A stretch of DNA of 64,000 nucleotides. Source: Candidatus Gastranaerophilales bacterium. Lineage in GTDB: Bacteria > Cyanobacteriota > Vampirovibrionia > Gastranaerophilales > Gastranaerophilaceae. The notes under the pieces are model-generated. The model saw only the letters and a program-made list of their open reading frames with translations, made no database searches and was not told the DNA's origin. Numbering within the stretch: position 1 is the stretch's first letter; each line of letters begins with the position of its first letter. The stretch covers positions 1-64,000 of the forward strand of contig UNSK01000003.1 in the NCBI GenBank assembly GCA_900552525.1, read 5' to 3'. Below, in pieces: positions 1 to 8,027 of this stretch. The translations under genes and the position numbers were made by a program.

Positions 1-23
1 TTGCATCCCGCCACTCTTAATAA

Positions 24-1424
24 TTACTGCTCTAGAATATAATTCAGAAGTGTTCGCACACCTGCGCCGGTTGCGCCTTTTATGAATTCTTTTTGAGGTT
101 TATCTAAGAAGGCAACTCCTGCAATATCAATGTGTGCCCACTTAACGTCTTTTACAAACTTTTGCAGGAACACTCCTGCTGTAGAAGCTCCGCCCCATCG
201 TGAGCCGGTATTCTTCATATCTGCGATATCGCTTTTCAAGCTGTCAAAGTATTCATCCCATAGAGGCAGCTGCCAGTACTTTTCACCGTTTCGCTCAGCG
301 GTGTTTATAAGGTTTTTAACAAGAGTATCGTCGTTACCCATAATACCTGCTGCATTTGTACCCAGTGCAACCATGCAGGCTCCTGTCAGGGTCGCTAGGT
401 CTATTACTTCATCAACACCTAATTCGCAGGCGTAGCAGAGTGCGTCAGCGAGGGTCAATCTGCCTTCGGCGTCTGTGTTATCAACTTCAATTGTTTTGCC
501 GTTTTTGGCTGTTAAGATATCACCCGGTTTGTAAGCGCTGCAGCCAGGCATGTTTTCGCACGCTGCGATAATACCGTGGACTTCAACCTGAGGATGGAAT
601 TCTCTTATAATACTCATTACTCCAAGTACGCAGGCAGCAGCTGACATATCGTCTTTCATTGAAAGCATAGATGATGCAGGCTTTATGTCAAGTCCGCCGC
701 TATCAAAAGTAATACCTTTACCGATTATAGCAATTTTCTTTTTCGGGTTGTCTACTTGATATTTCATGTGAATAAATTTCGGTTCTTGCGAACTTCCTTT
801 TGCTACTGCGAGGAATGCTCCCATGCCTAATTTTTCACATTCTTCTTTATTGTACACAACAGTATCTAAGCCGAAATCACATGCTATATTTGCAAGTTCT
901 GTCGGCGTTGCAAATTGAGCTGGTTCGTTTGCAAGGTTTCTGGCGAAAGCCATAGCAGAAGCGATTTTTTCAGCTTTTTTAACAATCTCTGCATTTGCTT
1001 GTACATAAACTTCTTGTACTTTATTTTCTTTCTTTTCTGACTTGTATTTGTCAAAAGCATAATCTCCAATGAAAGCACCCATTGTGAATTGTTCTGAGTA
1101 ATCAAATTCAATTCCATCGAGAGAGAATGCTAGTTTTTTTGCTTCCATTTGCATGGCTTTTTTAACTGCTTTTGCTATAGCTTCTCTCATTTTATTAGGG
1201 TTAAATTCTGATTTTTTCCCCAGCCCGAGAACGAGGACTTTTCTGTAGATTTCTTTTCCATAAGTTGGCAAAAGGTAGGTTTCTCCGAATTTGCCTTTAA
1301 AATTATCTTGCTCAACAGCGTATTTGTTGGCAAGCTCATTAGTTGTATTTTCGTCTTCAAACTTGTTAACAACAAGGATATCGGCTTCAATACTTTTTGC
1401 ATCTTGAACAACTTTGATTTCCAT
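24..1424 (-). CDS. pepA: Leucyl aminopeptidase (M17 family, PepA)
   Basis: Cytosolic M17 aminopeptidase that removes N-terminal residues from peptides using two metal ions. The 466 residues match the usual family length. The catalytic C-terminal domain is clear: GKGITFDSGG around 235-244, the KDD metal-binding stretch near 257-259, and the family signature NTDAEGRL at 316-323. The divergent N-terminal domain (1-160) is normal for M17. The start has a good ribosome binding site (AAAGGAG) on the minus strand and a TACAAT-like -10 further up. It is transcribed away from tRNA-Val. The first 23 bases of the window, beyond its stop, hold nothing I can identify. Confidence 0.96.
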   Translation of the reverse strand: MEIKVVQDAKSIEADILVVNKFEDENTTNELANKYAVEQDNFKGKFGETYLLPTYGKEIYRKVLVLGLGKKSEFNPNKMREAIAKAVKKAMQMEAKKLAFSLDGIEFDYSEQFTMGAFIGDYAFDKYKSEKKENKVQEVYVQANAEIVKKAEKIASAMAFARNLANEPAQFATPTELANIACDFGLDTVVYNKEECEKLGMGAFLAVAKGSSQEPKFIHMKYQVDNPKKKIAIIGKGITFDSGGLDIKPASSMLSMKDDMSAAACVLGVMSIIREFHPQVEVHGIIAACENMPGCSAYKPGDILTAKNGKTIEVDNTDAEGRLTLADALCYACELGVDEVIDLATLTGACMVALGTNAAGIMGNDDTLVKNLINTAERNGEKYWQLPLWDEYFDSLKSDIADMKNTGSRWGGASTAGVFLQKFVKDVKWAHIDIAGVAFLDKPQKEFIKGATGAGVRTLLNYILEQ

Positions 1425-1510
1425 GGTTCAAAACTCCTTTCTTTTTCTAGTATTGTATATAATTTGAAGAGGTTTTTAAATACGCTAATTAGATTATTAA
1501 AACAAAGTAT

Positions 1511-1542
1511 TTGACATTAAATTTTTTTTGTTTTAATATAAT
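1511..1542 (+). promoter_or_regulatory. Promoter of tRNA-Val
   Basis: A perfect TTGACA at 1511-1516 is followed by TAATAT (1534-1539, spacer 17), overlapping TATAAT (1537-1542). It lies about 25 bases before the tRNA, as expected for a strong stable-RNA promoter. Confidence 0.6.
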
Positions 1543-1563
1543 CTATGTTGACAGCCGGTATAC

Positions 1564-1639
1564 GGGCGTTTAGCTCAGTTGGTAGAGCGTCTCCCTTACA
1601 AGGAGAGGGTCAGAAGTTCGAGTCTTCTAACGCCCACCA
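1564..1639 (+). tRNA. tRNA-Val (anticodon TAC)
   Basis: A full cloverleaf can be folded: acceptor GGGCGTT pairing with AACGCCC, D stem GCTC/GAGC, anticodon stem TCTCC/GGAGA around loop CTTACAA (anticodon TAC), and a T arm with GTTCGAG. The CCA end is encoded (1637-1639). Single gene with its own promoter and a terminator directly after it. Confidence 0.97.
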
Positions 1640-1640
1640 T

Positions 1641-1675
1641 AAAAAAGACAGTGACAATAAGTTATTGTCTTTTTT
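1641..1675. terminator. Bidirectional terminator between tRNA-Val and the efflux gene
   Basis: AAAAAAGACA (1641-1650) pairs with TGTCTTTTTT (1666-1675) around an internal GACAATAA/TTATTGTC inverted repeat. T-runs are present on both strands, so it can end both the tRNA (+) and the converging efflux gene (-). Confidence 0.7.
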
Positions 1676-1676
1676 A

Positions 1677-3263
1677 TTATGCTTGTTTTTGCTTTTTTTC
1701 TGCCTTTACGCTATCGTGCAGGAAGCAGACAAACGGCAAAATCAGGATTACTGCGACAGCAAAGTATCTAAAGGTTTCGACATAACCCCATAACGTTGCC
1801 TGCTGTCTAAGTATATTATGTATCTGAGCCTGAGCCATATGTGTTGCTGTCGGAAGATCGACCTGAGTTATAAATGAAGAAATCATTGAGTTTAATCTCT
1901 CTGCATAAACACTATTTGTTTCAGTCAAAGATTTAATCATCATATGTTGGTGCATTTGAGAAAATCTTGTAATCATTGTTGTTGCAATTGATGTTCCGAT
2001 GGCAGCACCGATATTTTTCAACAGGTTCTGAACCCCGGATGCGTTTGTCTGTGCCTCATTCGGAAGCGTCGCGCAAGAAATATTTGCAAGCGGCACCATT
2101 GCCATAACCATTCCCAGACCAAATACGAAGTTTGGAAAAGCAATATCTACAAGTGATATAGACGTGTTGATTTCTCCAAACAGAAGCCCTGCGGAGGCAA
2201 GGACTATTAAACCAACCGTTACAACCGGTTTAATACCAACCTTTGAAACAAATATACCGCAAAGTATAGATGCCAGGAAGCATCCTGCACCGCGCGGTAC
2301 CATTGATATTCCGCTTAAGAATGATGTATACCCGAGCAAAGATTGCAGCATAGACGGCAATATTGAAGCCGATGACATCATGACTCCCATCAAGACGATT
2401 TGACCCATTGTGCCAATAAGAAAATTGTGGTTTTTTAGCACAGAAAGGTCTATCAAGCCGGTGTGCGTCTTGCTTTTTTTTATCTGAATATAAACAAATG
2501 TCAAAAAAGAGAATAAAGAAACTGCTGATAACTGGCAAATCCATGTTGCATTAAACCAGTCTGCATCGTTTCCTTTATCCAGCACAACCTGCAAAGTCAA
2601 AAGCCAGAGAGCAAGGAAAACAAATCCGCTTATGTCCATAGTAACATTTTTTTGTTTTTTTGAATATGGCGGCTCTTCAATGAATTTATGCGACAGAATA
2701 AGTGCAATTATACCAAAAGGTATGTTAATAAAATAAATAAACGGCCAAGAGAAATTTTCTGTAAGCCATCCGCCGACAGCAGGCCCCATAATCGGCGCCA
2801 TAATTACCCCGAGCCCGAAAATTGCCATTGCGGTAGAAAGTTTTTCTTTCGGAAATATTTCAAAAATCATTGCCTGTGCAATCGGCATAATACCGCCGCC
2901 TCCAACGCCCTGCAGAATTCTTGAAAACAGCATCATTGTCATGGAATTTGATATTCCGCAGAAAATTGACGCAATCGTAAATACAACTATACTCAGCATA
3001 AAATACTGTTTTCGACCGAAGAGTTTGCTGAAAAAGTCAACTGCCGGAATTGCAATGCCGCTTGCTACAAGATAACTCGTAATAATCCAGGTTGATTCAT
3101 TATGGCTTACTGAAAATGTTCCTGCCATATAAGGAAGCGCTACGTTCGAAATCGTTTCATCCAGCGCATACATAAATATGGATAGCATAAGAGGTACCAT
3201 TGTAATCCACGGATTTAACTTGAAACTCCACTCCTCGTGTCCATTTAATGCTTCTTCCGACAT
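1677..3263 (-). CDS. MFS efflux transporter, DHA2 (EmrB/QacA) family
   Basis: Inner-membrane proton-driven efflux protein of 528 residues with about 14 hydrophobic segments, the DHA2 size. The N-terminal part carries the family pattern: LDETISNVALPYM in helix 1, WIITSYLVASG in helix 2, and a loop with FGRKQYFM. The second half continues the typical helix-loop pattern to a short charged tail. A strong GGAGG precedes the ATG. The marR-type gene lies just upstream on the same strand, the usual arrangement for EmrB-like pumps induced by a toxic compound. No EmrA-type adaptor is adjacent, so the substrate and any outer-membrane partner are unknown. Confidence 0.9.
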   Translation of the reverse strand: MSEEALNGHEEWSFKLNPWITMVPLMLSIFMYALDETISNVALPYMAGTFSVSHNESTWIITSYLVASGIAIPAVDFFSKLFGRKQYFMLSIVVFTIASIFCGISNSMTMMLFSRILQGVGGGGIMPIAQAMIFEIFPKEKLSTAMAIFGLGVIMAPIMGPAVGGWLTENFSWPFIYFINIPFGIIALILSHKFIEEPPYSKKQKNVTMDISGFVFLALWLLTLQVVLDKGNDADWFNATWICQLSAVSLFSFLTFVYIQIKKSKTHTGLIDLSVLKNHNFLIGTMGQIVLMGVMMSSASILPSMLQSLLGYTSFLSGISMVPRGAGCFLASILCGIFVSKVGIKPVVTVGLIVLASAGLLFGEINTSISLVDIAFPNFVFGLGMVMAMVPLANISCATLPNEAQTNASGVQNLLKNIGAAIGTSIATTMITRFSQMHQHMMIKSLTETNSVYAERLNSMISSFITQVDLPTATHMAQAQIHNILRQQATLWGYVETFRYFAVAVILILPFVCFLHDSVKAEKKQKQA

Positions 3264-3274
3264 AGTACCTCCGT

Positions 3275-3300
3275 CAACATGTAGATTTTTCTACACGTTA
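3275..3300. promoter_or_regulatory. Candidate MarR operator before the efflux gene
   Basis: Inverted repeat with 11-base arms (CAACATGTAGA at 3275-3285 and its near-complement at 3290-3300, two mismatches) around TTTT. It sits 12-37 bases before the efflux start codon, where a bound dimer would block transcription or translation. Size and symmetry suit a MarR dimer; binding by the adjacent MarR is inferred from position. Confidence 0.5.
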
Positions 3301-3337
3301 TTAAAGCATATATTTTGTGAATTTGCAAGTTTTTTAT

Positions 3338-3790
3338 TTATTCAAATTTAATATTGAATTTAGTGACAGCATCTTCACGAATTGTTTGGAGTGCAGAAAT
3401 TACATCATTTATCCTTATTTTTAAACCTGCACTGGCATCTTTTATATGCTCATCAAGAGCATTAGCTATTTTTCTGTAGGTTTTCAGCCCTTTATCAGTA
3501 ATTTTAATTTGCATTACGATTTTAGACCCCTGTTTTACAGGTGTTCTTGTAATAAGTTTTTTTTCTTCAAGAGATTTAAGGAATTTACCTGTGTGTGCTC
3601 GGCCTTTTAAAATCAATTTGGCAATTTCCATTTGTATTATATTAGGGTTAATGTAGAGGCAGTCCAGAATAATAAATTCTTCCTGAGAGATTGGAAATTT
3701 TTGCAGTTCAAAAAAACATCTTGTTGCTTCATGGAGCACTCTTGATGTTAATTCCAGCTCATATGGAAGTGTTTTAGTATAATGTTCCAA
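3338..3790 (-). CDS. MarR family transcriptional regulator
   Basis: 150-residue dimeric winged-helix regulator. After an N-terminal helix, SQEEFIILDCLYINPN starts the DNA-binding domain. NIIQMEIAKLILKGRAHTG is the helix-turn-helix, and the following ARTxxxKxL-like stretch (LEEKKLITRTPVKQGSK) is the wing. Start codon is TTG, with GAGGG seven bases upstream. The efflux gene follows on the same strand 74 bases on, so it likely represses that pump and is released by a ligand. A TTAGTAT/ATACTAA inverted repeat (3774-3780 and 3803-3809) brackets its start and could be an autoregulatory site. Confidence 0.85.
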   Translation of the reverse strand: MEHYTKTLPYELELTSRVLHEATRCFFELQKFPISQEEFIILDCLYINPNIIQMEIAKLILKGRAHTGKFLKSLEEKKLITRTPVKQGSKIVMQIKITDKGLKTYRKIANALDEHIKDASAGLKIRINDVISALQTIREDAVTKFNIKFE

Positions 3791-3839
3791 ATTACGACCC
3801 TCATACTAATTTTATTTTAAGCACACTTTTTTTGCAAAC

Positions 3840-6335
3840 CTATTTAATACCTTTGAGTTCAACATCAATATTTCCGTTATTCAAATCGCCTGAAAGTTTT
3901 ACTCTGAAATAAGCATTTTTAGAAGCATCAGATTCTATTGATGGAATTTTATCAAGTTTATCTTTGTATAAATCCATTGTGCTTTCCGGACGGAAAACAA
4001 TATTTAATATCCAGTTAAGCGGTATAAATAATATTTTTATACCCTTAGGAGCTTCTTTATTATATTTGCCGTACAAGCTTAAATCTGCAAATTCTTGTTC
4101 AATATCGTAATCGCCTTCGATAAATAATGATAGAAATTTTTGCTGTGACGTGAGATTAATATCTTTGAGCTTTGAATTATCTACATAGAAAGAACCTTTA
4201 ATATTGGATTGGAGTGCTTTTTTACTCGTCAAATCTGCATTTGTTAAATCTGCTATTTTTATCTTTTTCGAATTTTTTAACATAAATTCAGTACTTCCGA
4301 GCTGCGGCAAAAATCCCTCTTTAATCTGAAAACATGCACAAGCTTTAATCTCTTGTAAATTTTTAGCTGTATTAAGATGTAATATAGCATCAGCAGTACC
4401 ATTTACCTGCTCCGGAAGATTAAATAACATATCTGCAGCTGTATTGGAGTCAATGTTTTTAGCTGCAAAATCAATGCAAGAAGATGCGTCTGCAAAATTA
4501 TATCTGCCTGATGCAGTTAAAGTACCGTTTGCAAACTTTAACTCAGGCATTGAAAACCTGAAAGTATTATCTTTTAAACTCCCATTTAGTTCGATATTTT
4601 TAATAACTATCCGGTCTTTTTTTATTTTACCTATTCTTACTTCCCAATTTTCTATATTAATATCGTTGTCCTTAATTTTTGATGCAATGTCAGTATGTCC
4701 AGAACTAAAATTCTGAGATTTACGTATAATCAATTCGTTTAAAAACATATTCATTTTATAAATTATGATATTTTTACTGAATTTGTTGCTTGCATCTATA
4801 TCACAGAAAAAGTTTTCGCTTTCATATGTTCCGTCAGCTTTTATGTATATTTTTTCTTTCTCTGAAATAATTTTTGCTCTGCTAACAAAGAAGTTTTTAA
4901 ACCTTGTATTAATAAGTTCAAATTTTCCGAATATTTGATTTTTTACGAAGTCATATTTCAAGTCCCCGTTAAACTCGCCTCCGTCGACGTATTCACCGAA
5001 AGAACCGGTTACAGAAACGGGGGCAAAGCCATTTGTTTTGCAAGTCAAAAATTGAGGCTTCATATGATCATTTTGTTTAATTAATAGGCCGTTTCCGGTA
5101 AGTATATTTTTTATAGAGTCATTTTGTATTAGAGAATAATCATAATTCGTTATGTAGAGCTTATTTCCGTCTTTATAGGTTTTAAGTAAGAAGCGTCTTT
5201 GCTTATCTCTAAGACCGAGATAGGCTTTTTTATAGAGCAAATCAGATTCTTCTTTTAGTTTAACCAGGTACAGAACATCAATTTTCTTATGTTTAATTTT
5301 ATAAACAATTTTTGCGTCTGCAGAATTTAGAATAGTTAAATCAGGTATATATTTGAAATTTCCATGAAGTGTAGTATTAAGTTCACCATATACTTCTTTT
5401 TCAGATGTTCCAAGGTGCGTAATGTTTAGTATATGATTTACTTTCTCTCCTCCAAGAAGACCATCTGCGTCGGATGTTACAGTTTTACCCTTAAAGTTAA
5501 AAACGGCTTTCTCAAAATATAGTGGAATATTAAACCATACAGCGTTAGCACTAAGTTTTTTAGCTGTACATATTCCATATACTCCCGAGTTTTTAAAATT
5601 TAAATCAACATCTATTCTGCCGCCATAGTTAATAAAGTTTTCTATGAATTTTTTTGCCGGATCCTGTGATTTCTGGTAAACGAGCAGGGCTTTTTCAATC
5701 TGGTTTACTGGAAGATTCCGGCCGGTAACGTGAAAATCATAATTTCCCTTTTTATCAGTCAGTTTTCCTGTAATACTAAGTGCAGAACCAAATTTTATGC
5801 TTTGCGCAAAGACAGACGACCCTGTGTTTTCCAGAGTGCCTAAAAATTTATTATGTAGAAACTTAGTTTTTGCTTCTCCTTTAAATTTTGCCAAATGGCC
5901 GTCATAAGAGATGTCTTGTATATTAAGGTTTATACTTTTTGAAATATATTCCAGACGCTTAATATTTATTTCTGGAATTTTATTTAGATTAAATGAGCTG
6001 TTGGAGGATTTTTTATGTGCGAATTTATTTCCGTCAATAAAAATATAGTCAGCGTTGATTGATTGAACTGCTAATTTTTTTATATCAGCAGACGCATGAA
6101 TTTTTTCGACATAAATTGAAGCGCCGGATTTAACTATATCTGCGTCTAATTTTACCCCAAGAGCCGGTGTAATCTTTATTTTTAAATTTTCGGTTTCTGT
6201 GCATATACCTGTTACAGAACAGATGTTATCTTCTAGATATTCAGGAACTATAAAGATTAAAACAAGGTACAGTAATAAGCTTGAAATAAAGAACGCAGAT
6301 AAAAAATATATTAATATTGTTTTGAAGGTTTTCAT
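3840..6335 (-). CDS. Large membrane-anchored envelope protein, AsmA-like (tentative)
   Basis: 831 residues: one N-terminal membrane helix (about 7-30) followed by a very long soluble part rich in beta strands, with recurring patterns such as GxxKxxxFxxxxxN and a C-terminal NGNIDVELKGIK. One transmembrane anchor plus repeating amphipathic beta strands across the rest is the architecture of AsmA/YhdP/TamB-type proteins, which bridge the periplasm and help move lipids to the outer membrane. I see no single diagnostic motif, so the family call rests on architecture. It starts 12 bases after the stop of the XRE gene with no clear ribosome binding site, so the two are probably co-transcribed. Confidence 0.5.
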   Translation of the reverse strand: MKTFKTILIYFLSAFFISSLLLYLVLIFIVPEYLEDNICSVTGICTETENLKIKITPALGVKLDADIVKSGASIYVEKIHASADIKKLAVQSINADYIFIDGNKFAHKKSSNSSFNLNKIPEINIKRLEYISKSINLNIQDISYDGHLAKFKGEAKTKFLHNKFLGTLENTGSSVFAQSIKFGSALSITGKLTDKKGNYDFHVTGRNLPVNQIEKALLVYQKSQDPAKKFIENFINYGGRIDVDLNFKNSGVYGICTAKKLSANAVWFNIPLYFEKAVFNFKGKTVTSDADGLLGGEKVNHILNITHLGTSEKEVYGELNTTLHGNFKYIPDLTILNSADAKIVYKIKHKKIDVLYLVKLKEESDLLYKKAYLGLRDKQRRFLLKTYKDGNKLYITNYDYSLIQNDSIKNILTGNGLLIKQNDHMKPQFLTCKTNGFAPVSVTGSFGEYVDGGEFNGDLKYDFVKNQIFGKFELINTRFKNFFVSRAKIISEKEKIYIKADGTYESENFFCDIDASNKFSKNIIIYKMNMFLNELIIRKSQNFSSGHTDIASKIKDNDINIENWEVRIGKIKKDRIVIKNIELNGSLKDNTFRFSMPELKFANGTLTASGRYNFADASSCIDFAAKNIDSNTAADMLFNLPEQVNGTADAILHLNTAKNLQEIKACACFQIKEGFLPQLGSTEFMLKNSKKIKIADLTNADLTSKKALQSNIKGSFYVDNSKLKDINLTSQQKFLSLFIEGDYDIEQEFADLSLYGKYNKEAPKGIKILFIPLNWILNIVFRPESTMDLYKDKLDKIPSIESDASKNAYFRVKLSGDLNNGNIDVELKGIK

Positions 6336-6347
6336 TTGATTTACATT

Positions 6348-6659
6348 TTACATTAAATCAATCATATTGTTAATACGCATGAGTTTTTCAAGCTGGCAAT
6401 TTTTTAGTTTAACATCAATAATATATCTTATTGCCTCAAGGTCGCTTTGAGGTTCAGGTAAAAGCAGCTCTACAGGAGAAATTTTAAATACCTGACAAAC
6501 TTTATCTATTGTTTCTGCTGTTGGCAGGTATCTGTTATGTTCAATATTACGATAACCTTGAACGCTCATGTCAATTTTTTCTGCAAATTGTTCCTGTGTA
6601 AGATGAAGCTTGAAACGTATTCTCCTAATGCCATTCGTAATTAATTCTTGATAATTCAT
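6348..6659 (-). CDS. XRE-family HTH regulator
   Basis: 103-residue cytosolic protein with a Cro/CI-type helix-turn-helix in residues 9-65: IRFKLHLTQEQFAEKIDMS, then VQGYRNIEHNRYLPTAETI and the closing helix VCQVFKISPVELL. The C-terminal 35 residues are a short helical tail, perhaps for dimerisation. It precedes the AsmA-like gene on the same strand and diverges from a tiny membrane-protein gene, so it may regulate either. Similar in layout to the two XRE genes at 55 kb. Confidence 0.85.
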   Translation of the reverse strand: MNYQELITNGIRRIRFKLHLTQEQFAEKIDMSVQGYRNIEHNRYLPTAETIDKVCQVFKISPVELLLPEPQSDLEAIRYIIDVKLKNCQLEKLMRINNMIDLM

Positions 6660-6660
6660 A

Positions 6661-6690
6661 TTGACATTGTTGCTTATACTAATGTAAAAT
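6661..6690 (+). promoter_or_regulatory. Candidate promoter for the 48-residue protein
   Basis: TTGACA (6661-6666) and TAAAAT (6685-6690) with an 18-base spacer, reading toward the small gene at 6758. It begins directly beside the divergent XRE start codon. Confidence 0.4.
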
Positions 6691-6757
6691 AAAACTAATC
6701 ATTTAGACAAATAAGTAATATAAATAATTATTCAAAGTGCAAAATAGGATTTTATGT

Positions 6758-6904
6758 ATGAATAGAGATGCTATATTTGGATTATCCTGGATGATATTAA
6801 TTCTGGGTGCAATAATTAATTTATTCAGCACCGGTGCTGATATAGCAAAAGTGCTAATTTGGCTTGGAATATGCGGTATGGGGATACGTAACTGGTATAA
6901 TTAA
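6758..6904 (+). CDS. Small two-helix membrane protein (48 aa)
   Basis: Hypothetical protein. The reading frame begins with MNRDAIFGLSWMILILGA and ends GMGIRNWYN. Two hydrophobic stretches (about residues 6-23 and 31-42) are joined by a short STGAD turn, so it probably forms a membrane hairpin. An AGGA lies about nine bases before the ATG and a good promoter lies upstream, which argues that this short frame is real. It is transcribed divergently from the XRE gene and converges on the glycosyltransferase. No function can be assigned. Confidence 0.6.
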   Translation: MNRDAIFGLSWMILILGAIINLFSTGADIAKVLIWLGICGMGIRNWYN

Positions 6905-6936
6905 CCTTTCAATAGGATCTTTCGATAAAAAGAGTT

Positions 6937-7914
6937 TCAGATAAATTTCTGGAACTCTGTCTTTATTTTTTTTGTAAGCAGTGCTTCAATTATAGGCATA
7001 AGTTTAGAATTAGCATTATAACGCTCGTTCAGCATTTGATTTTGAAGAGGTGATAATTTTTTCTGGCAGATTTCCTTAAATTTTGTTACAGATACAATTT
7101 GTTTTATGTGGTAGGAAACAAATCTCAGTATATAGCCGTCAAATTCATTTTTTAACTCTTCTGCTAAACCAAGATTGTTAATTAGTTTTTTTACACAGTC
7201 AATTGATCTGAATAAACAGAAGTTTTTATCAGATTTTGAACGGATTGCAGAGTTTTGGCGAATAAGATAATTATAGAGGCATTTATCAGAATACCCTATT
7301 TTAGCGGCATTCAGTGAGGCTCCGAAGACAAAAACGTTATCTTCTGCAAGGCTGCAATTGGCAAAATGCAGCCTGTGTTTTTTTATAAGCTCATGTTTGT
7401 AGAATTTATTCCAAGAGGCGGGATGCATTCCTCCTAAAATACGTGGTTTAATATCACGCCAGTAAAAATTTTCATCTTCTTTTATGTCGTAAAATCTTTG
7501 TAACCTGTCATGCAGATTATAACGACCCAATATGTTTCCATTCTCTCCCACTTTATTAAAATTAAATACGACCATGTCGCAATTTTGGCGTTTTGATTTA
7601 TTGTACAATGTTTCCAGTGCATCAGGTTCAAACCAGTCGTCAGGGTCTAAAAACGCTATATACTCGCCTTTAGCAGCTTTTAGACCGTTATTTCTTGCAC
7701 ATCCTGCTCCCTGATTTTTTTGATTAATTATTTTTACTCGACTGTCCTTTGCTGCATAATCATTCAAAATAGTCAAGGAATTATCTTTAGAACCGTCATT
7801 TACGCATATAAATTCTGCCTCTTTCAATGTTTGGTTCTGGAGCGAGGTCAAAGCTTTTGCCAGATATTTTTCCTGATTATAAATTGGTAATATAACGGAA
7901 ACTTTGGTGTGCAT
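6937..7914 (-). CDS. Glycosyltransferase family 2
   Basis: 325-residue GT-A fold transferase, cytosolic face, probably adding a sugar to a surface glycan. The N-terminal VSVILPIYNQEKYLAKAL, the nucleotide-binding CVNDGSKDNS, the ARNNGLKAAKGEYIAFLDPD region and DPDDW (metal site, replacing a plain DxD) are all in family order within the first 115 residues. The rest is the variable acceptor domain. The frame extends 23 codons further upstream to 7983, but the ATG at 7914 has GGAG seven bases before it and starts the family domain directly, so I use it. No other glycan genes are adjacent. Closely resembles the transferase at 23.3 kb. Confidence 0.9.
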   Translation of the reverse strand: MHTKVSVILPIYNQEKYLAKALTSLQNQTLKEAEFICVNDGSKDNSLTILNDYAAKDSRVKIINQKNQGAGCARNNGLKAAKGEYIAFLDPDDWFEPDALETLYNKSKRQNCDMVVFNFNKVGENGNILGRYNLHDRLQRFYDIKEDENFYWRDIKPRILGGMHPASWNKFYKHELIKKHRLHFANCSLAEDNVFVFGASLNAAKIGYSDKCLYNYLIRQNSAIRSKSDKNFCLFRSIDCVKKLINNLGLAEELKNEFDGYILRFVSYHIKQIVSVTKFKEICQKKLSPLQNQMLNERYNANSKLMPIIEALLTKKIKTEFQKFI

Positions 7915-8027
7915 AACGTGGACTCCATTTTTATCTATTTTAGATAAAAAACGTAAAAGAAATAATTTGCTAACTGGTGGCAAATTATTTTTTTAGAGTT
8001 TTTCATATATAGCAAGGAGTTATTGAC

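Noticed and set aside
6758..6904. Type I toxin-antitoxin toxin
   Set aside because: Small and hydrophobic, but no antisense RNA promoter or overlapping structure is visible, and two-helix small proteins are common.
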